A stretch of DNA of 64,000 nt from positions 3,720,001-3,784,000 of the forward strand of contig OZ220717.1 of assembly GCA_965116625.1 (NCBI GenBank), in the 5' to 3' direction. Every line of letters begins with the position of its first letter. Position 1 is the first letter of the stretch. The position numbers were made by a program, and so were the translations under genes. Positions 27,410 to 36,047 of the stretch are shown one piece after another. The notes under the pieces are model-generated. The model saw only the letters and a program-made list of their open reading frames with translations. It did no database searches and was not told the DNA's origin. This DNA comes from VXNE01 sp965116625. GTDB lineage: Bacteria; Pseudomonadota; Gammaproteobacteria; Pseudomonadales; Azotimanducaceae.

Positions 27410-27726
27410 TGCATGCTCCGGCCGCGGATGACCGGATTCTCATGGCATTTGGGTTGGACATGCAATATGCACAGGACAGCCGTCGGAAGTCTCGCCGCTA
27501 CTGCGCGTTGACGCGGCAGGTCTTAGTCGTGAAACGACATGAGCATGCGCCAAACCGTCACGGCGGGATTGACCCCTACCCACAACGCAGGAAGAATTCG
27601 AGCAGGTAGTCGACACCGCCACACGGCCCGGTATTTCCATTGGCCCTGGCGTTCGGGCGGAGGCGAGCCTTCGGGACGGCACGGCAACCTTCGCTTCAGG
27701 ATGTTTGATGGTTTGAGGCGGTTTCC
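27410..27726. other. 317-bp divergent intergenic region
   Basis: No supported ORF lies here. It separates the minus-strand DMGDH pair from the plus-strand corrinoid gene and should hold both promoters. A short perfect hairpin GTCGT-GAA-ACGAC is at 27526-27538. I looked for a cobalamin riboswitch (B12 box) and did not find one. Confidence 0.5.
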
Positions 27727-28449
27727 ATGAGCGACGATGTTCACGGTCAGGACGTGAATGGAGAGGAGGAGGACGATCTCGTCCTTTCCGAACTCGACGA
27801 CGACGAACTGGTCGAGCAGATGCACGACGATCTGTACGACGGCCTCCGGGACGAGATCATCGAGGGCACGGAGATCCTGCTCGAGCGGGGCTGGGCGGCG
27901 GACAAGGTCCTGAACGACGCCCTGGTCGGCGGCATGACCATCGTCGGCATCGACTTTCGCGACGGCATCCTGTTCGTGCCCGAAGTGCTGCTGGCCGCCA
28001 ACGCCATGAAGGGCGGCATGGCCGTCCTGCGGCCGTTGCTGGCGGAGACGGGCGCCAAGCCAGTGGGCAGGATGGTCATCGGCACGGTCAAGGGCGACAT
28101 TCACGACATCGGCAAGAACCTGGTCGGCATGATGATGGAAGGCGCCGGCTTCGAGATCGTCGATATCGGCATCAACAACAGCGTCGAGGACTTCCTGGAG
28201 GCGCTGCAGGAGCACAACCCGGACATTCTGGGCATGTCGGCCCTGCTCACTACGACCATGCCTTACATGAAGGTGGTCATCGACGAACTGGTGGCCCAGT
28301 CCATCCGCGACGACTACATCGTGCTGGTCGGCGGCGCGCCGCTGAACGAGGAGTTCGGCAAGGCGGTTGGCGCGGATGCGTATTGCCGCGATGCCGCCAC
28401 GGCGGTGGATACCGCCATGACCCTGATGCGGGCCAGGCATAACTACTGA
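27727..28449 (+). CDS. Methyltransferase corrinoid-binding protein (MtbC/MtgC-like)
   Basis: This 240-residue methyl carrier has an N-terminal four-helix cap (residues ~20-105; VPEVLLAANAMKGGM) and a Rossmann cobalamin domain. The DxHxxG motif is present as KGDIHDIGKNL (Asp124, His126, Gly129), where the histidine is the lower cobalt ligand. SALLTTTMPYMK and VGGAPLNEEF are further B12-contact loops. It would shuttle the methyl from MttB to the MtrH-like protein. An acidic 20-residue N-terminal extension (EEEDDLVLSELDDDE) is unusual. It lies in single-gene orientation upstream of an oppositely oriented operon. Confidence 0.9.
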   Translation: MSDDVHGQDVNGEEEDDLVLSELDDDELVEQMHDDLYDGLRDEIIEGTEILLERGWAADKVLNDALVGGMTIVGIDFRDGILFVPEVLLAANAMKGGMAVLRPLLAETGAKPVGRMVIGTVKGDIHDIGKNLVGMMMEGAGFEIVDIGINNSVEDFLEALQEHNPDILGMSALLTTTMPYMKVVIDELVAQSIRDDYIVLVGGAPLNEEFGKAVGADAYCRDAATAVDTAMTLMRARHNY

Positions 28450-28503
28450 TGATGTCGTCCGGGGACGGCACGCTGACCCGATTCGGCAAATGCGGCCCAG
28501 CGA

Positions 28504-28887
28504 TCAGGCGTACTTGTCGCCCACGGTTTCTCGCAAGGGGTGCGTGTCGTAGAGGATGGTCATCCTGACGATTTCGCCGGCAGCGTTGAAATCGAAGACG
28601 TCGGCAGCATCGAAGTGGACTCGCGTGCCATCCTTCAGGGTCCAGTCGTAGCGAAAGTAGCCAATCGCGCGGGGCTGGCCCCGGATGCTGGCAAGCACGT
28701 CGAAAAGCGTGATGTCGGAAGCCGAGGAGGCGGCAAACACTTTCGGGAAGAACTCACGGGCGGTGAGGTCGCCCAGGAACGGCGAACGCACCCGCGCGTC
28801 TTCGGCGAACACCTCCAGGACGCCTTCGAGATCCCCGGCGTCCAGGGCCTCGAAGTACTGCTCCAGCGACCGTTCGAATGAACTCAT
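28504..28887 (-). CDS. NTF2-like (SnoaL-type) fold protein
   Basis: This 127-residue protein of the NTF2/SnoaL fold contains YFEALDAGDLEGVLEVFAEDARV and a C-terminal sheet with RMTILYDTHPLRE. Members act as small isomerases, cyclases or accessory subunits. It is the last gene of a minus-strand set with a flavin monooxygenase and an AhpD-like protein, so it may act on the same metabolite. No catalytic assignment is possible. Confidence 0.65.
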   Translation of the reverse strand: MSSFERSLEQYFEALDAGDLEGVLEVFAEDARVRSPFLGDLTAREFFPKVFAASSASDITLFDVLASIRGQPRAIGYFRYDWTLKDGTRVHFDAADVFDFNAAGEIVRMTILYDTHPLRETVGDKYA

Positions 28888-28902
28888 CCCGTCTCCGCCT
28901 GG

Positions 28903-30150
28903 TCAACCATCCTGCAACTGGCTCTTGTCGAACTGAGCGGTCTGTCGGTACTGATCGCAGATAGCCTTCAGTTCCTCTTCGCTCGCCACATCCCGAATGT
29001 CGTCGAAGCCGTCCGGCGCGCGCCGCTCGGCGATTTCCAGCACTTCGTCATGGGCATTGGCGCGATTGGCCAGCACGACCCGCGCCGTGGCCGGGCGGCG
29101 CTCGGACTCGTAGGCCGCGAACCCCTCGACGATATCGTCGTGTTTCGCAATGCTGTCGGCGAGGCATCGGCAGTCGAGCACTGCCTGGGACGCGCCGTTG
29201 GAGCCAATCGGCCACATGGGGTGGGCGGCATCGCCAAGCAGGGTCACCCGCCCGAAAGTCCAGCGGTCGATCGGGTCCCGATCGACCATGGGAAATACCC
29301 AGACCTTCCCGGTGCGGCGGGCCAGGTCGGGAACATCCAGCCAATCGAAGCGCCAGTTCTCGAAGTAAGGGAGGAACGCATCCACGCTGCTCTCCCGGTT
29401 CCAGTCCTCGCGCTCCGGCAACGGGCTGCCCGGCTCGCCTAGCCGCGCCTCGGCAATCCAGTTGAACAGGGACTTGCCGCGTTCCTTCGCCGCGCGGGAA
29501 ATCTCATAGCCGACGATCTTGGTGCGGGCATTGCCCACGGCGATCATGGTCTGGCCGCCCAGTACCGGATCGGTCTCCACGGTCATGCGCCACAGCATGT
29601 TGCCGCTCCACCGTGGCGGCCCTTCGTCGGGATAGTAGCGGGCCCGCACCGCCGAGTGGATGCCATCGGCCCCGATCAGTGCATCCGCCTCGCAGGTACC
29701 CACGGTCGCGCCGCTGTCCCGGTCGACGAACGTGGCCCGGACCCGGTCGCCGATCTGTTCGACTGCCGCGAGATGGTGATTCCAGTGCTGTGCGCCGGCA
29801 CCCAGGCGCTCGCCTGCCGCGTTGGACAGAATGGCCTGCAGGTGGCCGCGGTGAATGGAGATCTGTGGCCAGTTGTAGCCGGCGTTGCGACCCCTCGGCT
29901 CCGACCAGATCAACTGGCCGAACTTGTTGAACCAGGCGTAGGTCTGCAGTTCGACGCCGCTCTCGAGCAGCCGTTCCACCACGCCCAGGCGTTCGTACTC
30001 CTTGGCCGCGTGGGGCAGCACATTGATCCCGACGCCGAGTTCCCTGAGGCCGCGGCTCGATTCGAAAACCGACACCCGCACACCGATTTCGTGCAGGCAC
30101 AGCGCTGCGGTCAGGCCACCGATACCGCCACCGGCAATCATCACGTGCAT
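28903..30150 (-). CDS. FAD-dependent aromatic-hydroxylase-like monooxygenase
   Basis: This 415-residue flavoprotein has MIAGGGIGGLTAALCLHEIG (GxGxxG) at the N-terminus, the DG motif in GADGIHSAVRARYYP, and GDAAHPMWPIGSNGASQAVLDC (GD motif), all in the order of class A flavin monooxygenases such as salicylate or 3-hydroxybenzoate hydroxylase. I start at ATG 30150, at the beginning of the FAD fold; the open frame continues upstream without similarity. It lies between the AhpD-like and NTF2-like genes. The substrate is unknown. Confidence 0.8.
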   Translation of the reverse strand: MHVMIAGGGIGGLTAALCLHEIGVRVSVFESSRGLRELGVGINVLPHAAKEYERLGVVERLLESGVELQTYAWFNKFGQLIWSEPRGRNAGYNWPQISIHRGHLQAILSNAAGERLGAGAQHWNHHLAAVEQIGDRVRATFVDRDSGATVGTCEADALIGADGIHSAVRARYYPDEGPPRWSGNMLWRMTVETDPVLGGQTMIAVGNARTKIVGYEISRAAKERGKSLFNWIAEARLGEPGSPLPEREDWNRESSVDAFLPYFENWRFDWLDVPDLARRTGKVWVFPMVDRDPIDRWTFGRVTLLGDAAHPMWPIGSNGASQAVLDCRCLADSIAKHDDIVEGFAAYESERRPATARVVLANRANAHDEVLEIAERRAPDGFDDIRDVASEEELKAICDQYRQTAQFDKSQLQDG

Positions 30151-30179
30151 GCGGCCGTGTCCTCGCCCGACCCGACCGG

Positions 30180-30767
30180 TTAGCCGTGTTTTCCGCGCGA
30201 CCAGCCGGACGCCTGCAGCAACTCTTCGCCGAGCTTGCCCGGTTGTGCTTCCAGCACGGTGCCCATGCTGTCGTTCCACCGGTTGAGAAACCCCATCAGC
30301 GCCACTTCCGCCAGAATCTCCACGATGGCATCGTCGCTGTAGTGCTTTTTCAACTCCGCCGCGATTTCTTCGGTGACGCCGTTGGGTACGCTGGCCGCCG
30401 CCAGGGCAAAATCCAGTGCCGCCCGCTCGGCTTCCGAGAACAGCGGACTGGTGTGGTACTCCCACAGCGCCGCCACCTTCTCGTCGCTGGCACCGAAGCG
30501 GCTCGTACCCAGCGCCAGGTGCGCCTGGCAGTAGCGGCAGCCAGCCGCGAAGCTCGCCATGTAACCGATCATGCGCTTTAGCTGGTTGTCGATGTGCACC
30601 GGCTCGGTCACGGCAATGTTCAACTTGACGAAGGCACGGGCAATCTCCGGCCTGCGCTGCATGGTCAGTACGCTGTTCGGCGTAAAGCCGAGCGGGCCGC
30701 CGAAAAACTCGGAGAGCTTCCTCACGCTCTCATCGGCGTCGGCAGGAAGAGGTTCCACAAGCGGCAT
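30180..30767 (-). CDS. AhpD/carboxymuconolactone decarboxylase-family protein
   Basis: This 195-residue protein has the alkylhydroperoxidase D-type motif AGCRYCQAHLALG (CxxC with downstream His), typical of the AhpD-like branch of the CMD family. Such proteins are thiol peroxidases or decarboxylases. It is the first gene of the three-gene minus-strand group with the flavin monooxygenase and NTF2-like protein. The role in that group is unknown. Confidence 0.75.
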   Translation of the reverse strand: MPLVEPLPADADESVRKLSEFFGGPLGFTPNSVLTMQRRPEIARAFVKLNIAVTEPVHIDNQLKRMIGYMASFAAGCRYCQAHLALGTSRFGASDEKVAALWEYHTSPLFSEAERAALDFALAAASVPNGVTEEIAAELKKHYSDDAIVEILAEVALMGFLNRWNDSMGTVLEAQPGKLGEELLQASGWSRGKHG

Positions 30768-30940
30768 AGGTGCTCCCGAGATCTGTGGCCGAAGGGTTTC
30801 TGACGTATCGGGGTCAAGTATAGGTGAGGGTTTGCGTGGATATTATGTGACCGTATTCGGATACCTTTGCGGCGCGTCGGTTCCGACCCGGGAATCCCGG
30901 CGCGGCTTGCCGGCAAAGTCGGGTCAACCGCAAAGAACCG

Positions 30941-31063
30941 CGCGCCGCGGCGGTGGCGGAATTCGGCATCGCCACGGAATGCGGCTTCGGCCGCCGGCCA
31001 CCGGAGACAGTCCTGCCCCTGCTGGAGCTGCATGAGCGCATAGCGAATCGAACGGACGCATAG
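30941..31063 (+). pseudogene. Remnant of a MetE-like methyltransferase C-terminus
   Basis: In one frame up to TAG 31061-31063 the sequence reads EFGIATECGFGRRPPETVL and then PLLELHERIA. This is the typical ending of cobalamin-independent methionine-synthase-like (COG0620) proteins. Nothing of the preceding ~300 codons is present and no start codon fits. The remaining part of the 446-bp gap between 30768 and 31213 holds nothing else I can name. Confidence 0.45.
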
Positions 31064-31213
31064 CCGGGCAAGCGCAAACGATGCAGGGGCCACAATGGAC
31101 TGATCGTAGTCCTACTACCGCTCCCTCTGCATCGCTTTGCGCTGACGCCAGCATGCGTATACAGTCGCAGTCAACACGTCGGCGATCGCGGCGATCAGCC
31201 GCAGGGAGTCCGA

Positions 31214-31303
31214 ATGAACGTTGCGGTGCGCGTGGACGTCGAACCGGACCTCCGGGACGAGGCCGTCCAATCCCTGTCCCCCAGCCTGGAGCACTACGGA
31301 TGA
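31214..31303 (+). CDS. 29-codon ORF coupled to the DUF1638 gene
   Basis: ATG 31214 is preceded by AGGGAGT and opens MNVAVRVDVEPDLRDEAVQS, ending in TGA 31301-31303 that overlaps the ATG of the DUF1638 gene (ATGA). It may be a leader peptide for translational coupling or the leftover of a larger protein. I recognise no family. Confidence 0.35.
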   Translation: MNVAVRVDVEPDLRDEAVQSLSPSLEHYG

Positions 31304-31902
31304 GGGACCCCGTCCTGGTCATCGCTTGCGGTGCCCTCGGTCGGGAATTGCACGCGATTCGGCAGGCCAACGGCTGGGACCACCTGCGCATCCGTTGCCT
31401 GGACCCGGTGCTGCACCTGCGTCCGGCGCAGATCCCGCCCCTGCTGCGTGCCGAGATCGCGCGGTCCCGGGGACAGTACCGCCGCATCTTCGTCGGCTAT
31501 GCGGATTGCGGCACCTACGGCGGGATCGACCAGGTACTCGCGGACTATCCGGGCGTGGAGCGCCTGCCTGGGCTACATTGCTACGAGTTCTTCGCCGGCG
31601 CCGAACGCTTTGAACGCCTGGCCGACGACGAGCCGGGCACGTTCTACCTCACCGATTTCCTGGTGCGCTTCTTTGATCGGCTGGTGTTGGAAACCCTGCA
31701 GATTGACGGCCATCCGGAACTGGCTGACGAGTACTTCGGCAACTACCGGCGCCTGACCTATCTCTCGCAGACCCGGGACCCGGAACTCCTCGCCGAGGCC
31801 AGGGCGGCCGCAGATCGGCTGGGACTCGAATTCACCCACGTTCATACCGGCTACGGCGCATTGGAACCCGCCGTGGTCCAGATCGCCGAAAGAAAGGGCT
31901 AA
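31300..31902 (+). CDS. DUF1638-domain protein
   Basis: This 200-residue protein has VLVIACGALGRELHAI at the start, FVGYADCGTYGGIDQVL in the middle, and GLHCYEFFAG and GTFYLTDFLVRFFDRLV further on. These cysteine-containing segments are the DUF1638 signature. The family is repeatedly found beside MttB-type methyltransferases, corrinoid proteins and RACo, but its biochemical role is not established. The start overlaps a small upstream ORF (ATGA), and the next gene begins 3 bp after its stop, giving a tight operon 31214-35224. Confidence 0.8.
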   Translation: MRDPVLVIACGALGRELHAIRQANGWDHLRIRCLDPVLHLRPAQIPPLLRAEIARSRGQYRRIFVGYADCGTYGGIDQVLADYPGVERLPGLHCYEFFAGAERFERLADDEPGTFYLTDFLVRFFDRLVLETLQIDGHPELADEYFGNYRRLTYLSQTRDPELLAEARAAADRLGLEFTHVHTGYGALEPAVVQIAERKG

Positions 31903-31905
31903 CAG

Positions 31906-32253
31906 GTGAACGCGATCCTCATGAGATGGCGCGACATTCCGTCGCAGATCATCGTCAGGCAGGGCAGAAGGCGTGCCAAGGTACTGTTGAGCCCGCGCTT
32001 TCAGAACGCCATCGACCGCGCCGCCATGCGGGCCAAGAAGCGCAGCGCCGATGCCTACATCAGCGAGTGGGAACGTGACCCGATCAGGCCGGAGACGGAC
32101 GACGCGGCAGCAACCAACCTGCAGGCCGTCGCCGACCGGCTGGCGGAACAAATCGAAACGGACTATTCCGACGAACGGCTGCTGGCGCTTATCCGCAATC
32201 ACGGCCTGCAGGGTCCCGCGACCGGCAATCGCCAATCGGCGGTCAAGACGTGA
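31906..32253 (+). CDS. 'Virulence factor' family small protein of corrinoid methyltransferase clusters
   Basis: This 115-residue protein contains WRDIPSQIIVRQGRRRAKVLL and a helical part DADAYISEW-like (SADAYISEWERDP). Proteins of this type are annotated 'virulence factor' (PF13769) and, as I recall, sit between DUF1638 and MtrH-like genes, so the name is misleading. GTG 31906 is supported by AAAGGG 7-8 nt upstream; ATG 31921 is an alternative. Its stop overlaps the next GTG start by 4 bp. The function is unknown; an accessory role in corrinoid methyl transfer is inferred. Confidence 0.7.
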   Translation: MNAILMRWRDIPSQIIVRQGRRRAKVLLSPRFQNAIDRAAMRAKKRSADAYISEWERDPIRPETDDAAATNLQAVADRLAEQIETDYSDERLLALIRNHGLQGPATGNRQSAVKT

Positions 32254-33182
32254 CTGACACGGTTATCGCTTCCGCGAGCCAGGAGGTGGTGATCGGTTTC
32301 GAGCGGCCCTTCGTGGTCATAGGCGAGCGCATCAATCCCACCGGGCGCAAGGTCCTGGCCGCGGAGATGAAAGCGGACGACTACCACCGCGTGGTCGACG
32401 ACGCCCTCGCCCAGGTCGCGGCCGGCGCCCACATGCTGGACGTCAACGCCGGCATCCCGCTGGCGGACGAACCCGCCATCCTGGCCGAGGCCATCAGATT
32501 GGTGCAGTCCGTAACCGATGTGCCCCTGTCCATCGATTCCTCCATAGTCGCTGCGCTGGAATCCGGCCTGGCGGTCTACAAGGGCAAGGCGTTGGTCAAC
32601 TCGGTCACCGGCGAGGAGGACAGGCTGGAATCGGTGCTGCCGCTGGTGGCCCGGCATGGTGCCGCGGTGGTGGCCATCTCCAACGACGAGACCGGCATCT
32701 CAGAGGATCCGGACGTGCGCTTCGAGGTGGCGAGGAAGATCGTCGAACGAGCCCACGATCACGGCATTCCCCACAGCGACGTGGTGGTCGATCCGCTGGT
32801 GATGCCGATCGGCGCGATCAACTCCGCCGGCCGTCAGGTCATGCACCTGGTCAGCCGCCTGCGCGGTGAACTGAAGGTCAACACCACCTGCGGCGCGTCC
32901 AACGTGAGTTTCGGGCTGCCCAACCGGAATGGCATCAACAGCGCCTTCCTCACCATGGCGATCGGTGCCGGCATGACGTCCGCGATCACCAACCCGCTGC
33001 ATGCCGAGGTCATGCAGGCGGTGCTCGGCGCCGACGTCATGATGGGCAACGATCCCGACTGCATGCGCTGGATCGGAAAATACCGGGAACCGGGCGCGCC
33101 TGGGACGCGGGGCAACCGGCGGGACCGTCCCCGCCGCCGCCGGCGCACGGGGCCCCGAGGGGGTCCCTCGCGAGAAAGCTGA
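32250..33182 (+). CDS. MtrH/MtgA-like methylcorrinoid:tetrahydrofolate methyltransferase
   Basis: This 310-residue protein has a pterin-binding TIM barrel: IGERINPTGRKVLAAEM and DVNAGIP are the shared dihydropteroate-synthase/MetH signatures, and SIDSS and NDPDC follow in order. It would pass the methyl from the corrinoid protein to THF, as MtgA does in glycine betaine demethylation. It starts at GTG 32250 in a GTGA overlap. The last ~30 residues after KYREPGAP are an Arg/Gly/Pro-rich tail ending in a GC-rich hairpin (33161-33182); a basic tail seems usual in the group, but this one may contain a repeat. Confidence 0.83.
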   Translation: MTDTVIASASQEVVIGFERPFVVIGERINPTGRKVLAAEMKADDYHRVVDDALAQVAAGAHMLDVNAGIPLADEPAILAEAIRLVQSVTDVPLSIDSSIVAALESGLAVYKGKALVNSVTGEEDRLESVLPLVARHGAAVVAISNDETGISEDPDVRFEVARKIVERAHDHGIPHSDVVVDPLVMPIGAINSAGRQVMHLVSRLRGELKVNTTCGASNVSFGLPNRNGINSAFLTMAIGAGMTSAITNPLHAEVMQAVLGADVMMGNDPDCMRWIGKYREPGAPGTRGNRRDRPRRRRRTGPRGGPSRES

Positions 33183-33187
33183 ACCCA

Positions 33188-35224
33188 GTGACTGCGCGGG
33201 GCATAGAAAAGGAATCCGAACGCCAGGCTCGGGTGGTCTTCACGCCTTCCGGCCGGCGCGGCCAGTTCGCTCTCGGCACACCGGTGCTGCAGGCGGCATG
33301 GGAACTCGGCGTGGACATCGCCTCCATCTGCGGTGGCCGCGGGCTCTGCGGCCGTTGCAGGGTCGTCTGCAGCGAAGGCGACTTTCCCAAGCATGGCATC
33401 GTCTCCAGGCAGGAGCACCTGTCCCCCGCCGGCGCCGTCGAAGACCGATTTGGCGAACGCAACCAGCCGCTGGCGCCGGGCCACCGCCTGAGCTGCCAGG
33501 CCGTCATTCAGGGCGATCTGCTGATCGATGTGCCGCCGGAAAGCCAAGTTCACCGCCAGGTCGTGCGCAAAGACGCCGACCCGCGACCGATCCGCCTTGA
33601 CCCGGTGGTCCGTCTCTACCTCGTGGAGGTGGCGCCTGCGGATCTTGGGGGCTCCGGCAGCGACCTGACGCGCCTGCTCGACGCACTGGAGACGCAATGG
33701 GACCTGCGACCGGCGTTTCCCCCGGCGCTGCTGCCCGAACTGCAAGGCCTGCTGCGGGACGGCGAGTGGTCGGTCACCGTCGCCGTCCACCAGGACGCGG
33801 AAATTCTCGCAATCTGGCCAGGTTTCAAGGAGTCGGTCTACGGTGTCGCGATCGACGTCGGATCCACCACCATTGCCGCCCATTTATGCGACCTCGGCAG
33901 CGGCGACGTGCTCTGCTCGAACGGCATGATGAATCCCCAGATCCGCTTCGGCGAGGACCTGATGAGCCGGGTCTCCTACGTCATGATGCACCCGGAGGGC
34001 GCTGACGAACTGACCCGGGAGGTGCGCCGGGCGGTCAACGAACTCGTGGCCGGAACCGCGGCGAACAGCGGCGTCGACACGCAGGACATCCTCAGCCTGA
34101 CGTTCGTGTGCAACCCGATCATGCATCACCTCCTGCTCGGCATCAGCCCGGTGAAGCTGGGCGAGGCGCCCTTCGCGCTGGCGGTGGACGACGCTGTCCG
34201 GATCGCGGCCCGGGATCTTGGCCTCGAGGTCAATCCGGGCGCTACAGCCTACGTGCTGCCCTGTATCGCCGGTCATGTCGGCGCCGACACCGCCGGCATG
34301 GTGCTTTGCGAGCAACCCCACGGGAGCGGGGCGGTGACCCTGCTGGTGGACATCGGCACCAATGCGGAAATCGTGCTCGGCAACGACCAGCGGCTGCTGG
34401 CCTGCTCCAGTCCGACCGGGCCGGCCTTCGAGGGCGCCCAGGTCAGCGCCGGCCAGCGCGCCGCGCCCGGCGCCATAGAACGGGTACGGATCGACCCGGC
34501 CACCCTCACGACCCGGATTCGCGTCATCGGCTCCGATCTCTGGTCCGACGAGCCGGGATTCAGCGAAGCACTGCCCGCGCACGGCGTCACCGGCATCTGC
34601 GGTTCCGGCATCATCGAGGCGGTGGTGGAGATGTGGCTCGCGGGCATCCTCACCAGCGACGGGGTGATCGACGGCAGCCAGGCGAGCCGCTCGCCCCGCC
34701 TGGTTCGCAATGGCCGCACCTTCTCTTTCGTCATCCACGGCGTTGAGGACGACAAGCAGATCGCGGTCACGCAGAACGACGTGCGCCAGATTCAGCTCGC
34801 CAAGGCTGCCCTGTTCGCCGGGGTCAGGCTGCTGATGGATCGACTTGAAGTAAGTTCGGTGGATCGAATTCGCCTGGCCGGCGCCTTCGGCAGCCACATC
34901 GACGTGCGCTACGCCATGGCCCTCGGCATGATTCAGGACTGCCCGCTCGATGCGGTTTCGTCCGCAGGCAACGCAGCCGGGCACGGGGCCAGAATCGCCC
35001 TGCTGAACCTGGCCTCCCGGGGCGAGATCGAGTCGGTGGTCAGGCGCGTGGAGAAGGTGGAGACCGCCGTCGAGCCGAACTTCCAGGCGTACTTTGTCGA
35101 CGCCATGGGGATACCGGGTGGGACCCACGCGTTCCCTGATCGGGTCCGTGCCGCGCCAGATCGGTCTTTTGGGCGTCCGCCGAACCGTCGTCGCGTGCGG
35201 AATCGAAGACGACGGAATGTATGA
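33188..35224 (+). CDS. RACo-type reductive activator of corrinoid proteins
   Basis: This 678-residue protein has an N-terminal 2Fe-2S domain with Cys48, Cys54, Cys57 (ICGGRGLCGRC) and Cys103 (LSCQA), a linker, and a large ASKHA-type ATPase region: AIDVGSTTIAAHL, LVDIGTNAEIVLGN and GVTGICGSGIIEAVVEM. It uses ATP to drive an electron into oxidised Co(II) corrinoid and so restores the Co(I) state. This step is vital if the cell lives with oxygen. The start is GTG 33188, 5 bp after the MtrH-like gene. The last ~20 residues are Arg-rich (NRRRVRNRRRRNV) and overlap the next ATG, so the natural C-terminus may have been extended at this junction. Confidence 0.88.
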   Translation: MTARGIEKESERQARVVFTPSGRRGQFALGTPVLQAAWELGVDIASICGGRGLCGRCRVVCSEGDFPKHGIVSRQEHLSPAGAVEDRFGERNQPLAPGHRLSCQAVIQGDLLIDVPPESQVHRQVVRKDADPRPIRLDPVVRLYLVEVAPADLGGSGSDLTRLLDALETQWDLRPAFPPALLPELQGLLRDGEWSVTVAVHQDAEILAIWPGFKESVYGVAIDVGSTTIAAHLCDLGSGDVLCSNGMMNPQIRFGEDLMSRVSYVMMHPEGADELTREVRRAVNELVAGTAANSGVDTQDILSLTFVCNPIMHHLLLGISPVKLGEAPFALAVDDAVRIAARDLGLEVNPGATAYVLPCIAGHVGADTAGMVLCEQPHGSGAVTLLVDIGTNAEIVLGNDQRLLACSSPTGPAFEGAQVSAGQRAAPGAIERVRIDPATLTTRIRVIGSDLWSDEPGFSEALPAHGVTGICGSGIIEAVVEMWLAGILTSDGVIDGSQASRSPRLVRNGRTFSFVIHGVEDDKQIAVTQNDVRQIQLAKAALFAGVRLLMDRLEVSSVDRIRLAGAFGSHIDVRYAMALGMIQDCPLDAVSSAGNAAGHGARIALLNLASRGEIESVVRRVEKVETAVEPNFQAYFVDAMGIPGGTHAFPDRVRAAPDRSFGRPPNRRRVRNRRRRNV

Positions 35225-36003
35225 TCGCACCGATGAAGATCCAGGTTCTGTCCGACCTGCACTTGGAGGCCGGCAACCCCATCCCGCCTCGAGTACCTGG
35301 GGCGATCGTAGTGGCGCTGGCAGGCGATCTCGCGCCATTTCGGCCCCACCTTCTACAGGCCGCGGCGAAGGCGTGGGAAGGAGCGGCACGCATCTTCTAT
35401 GTCCCGGGGAACCACGAGTTCTATCACGGTGAGATCGACGCCGTGCGCGCGGCGATGGCCGACACCTGTGCGGAGGTCGGCATCGAGTTGCTTGACCGGC
35501 GATCCATGGTCGTCGACGGCGTCCGTTTCGTCGGCGCAACGCTTTGGACGGACTTCCACCTCGAGGGTCCAACTCGCGCGCCCCGCGCGCGGAGAGTCGC
35601 GCAGCAGTACATGTCGGACTTCATCGGCGTGATCCGCCACGGCAACGACACGTTCACGCCCTCCGAATCCGAGCGCCGGCATGCCGCCGACCGCGCCTTC
35701 ATCGAAAGCGAACTCGAAACTGCGGCGCGCCTCGGCCAAACCGCGGTCGTGATGACGCATCACGCGCCGACGCCCCGATCAATCCGACCATGGTTCCAGG
35801 GCAATCCTTTGAACCCCGCCTTCGCGTCGGACCTGGAGCCCGTCATCCGCCGCTACGCGCCGCCGCTGTGGATACACGGCCACATGCATGACAGCATCGA
35901 CGAGCAACTCGGTGCTACCCATGTGGTCGCCAATCCGGGCGGATACTCGCCGGCGGAAAACCCGCTTTTCGACCCCGCACTTTGCGTGGAAATTGGTCAA
36001 TAG
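35221..36003 (+). CDS. Calcineurin-like metallophosphoesterase
   Basis: This 260-residue protein has the ordered metal motifs VLSDLHLE (DxH), ALAGDLAP (GD), VPGNHEFYH (GNHE), MTHHAP and IHGHMHD (GHxH), so it is an active-site-complete phosphoesterase. ATG 35221 overlaps the RACo stop; ATG 35233 (MKIQVLSDLHLE) is the usual family start and equally possible. The substrate is unknown, and it has no evident link to corrinoid chemistry, so it may be a later insertion at the operon end. Confidence 0.82.
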   Translation: MIAPMKIQVLSDLHLEAGNPIPPRVPGAIVVALAGDLAPFRPHLLQAAAKAWEGAARIFYVPGNHEFYHGEIDAVRAAMADTCAEVGIELLDRRSMVVDGVRFVGATLWTDFHLEGPTRAPRARRVAQQYMSDFIGVIRHGNDTFTPSESERRHAADRAFIESELETAARLGQTAVVMTHHAPTPRSIRPWFQGNPLNPAFASDLEPVIRRYAPPLWIHGHMHDSIDEQLGATHVVANPGGYSPAENPLFDPALCVEIGQ

Positions 36004-36047
36004 CAGCCAGCGCGACCGACGCCGAGGGCTGCTGAAGCGCTGACCTG

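Noticed and set aside
24803..27511. 902-codon open frame antisense to a DMGDH-like gene
   Set aside because: It has no recognisable domain and mirrors codon bias of the real gene in GC-rich DNA.
27410..27726. Cobalamin riboswitch upstream of the corrinoid gene
   Set aside because: No B12 box or conserved core was found by eye.
33095..33182. C-terminal truncation of the MtrH-like protein by a repeat
   Set aside because: An Arg-rich tail after the barrel seems usual in this group, so the pterin domain is probably complete; only the last hairpin remains suspicious.
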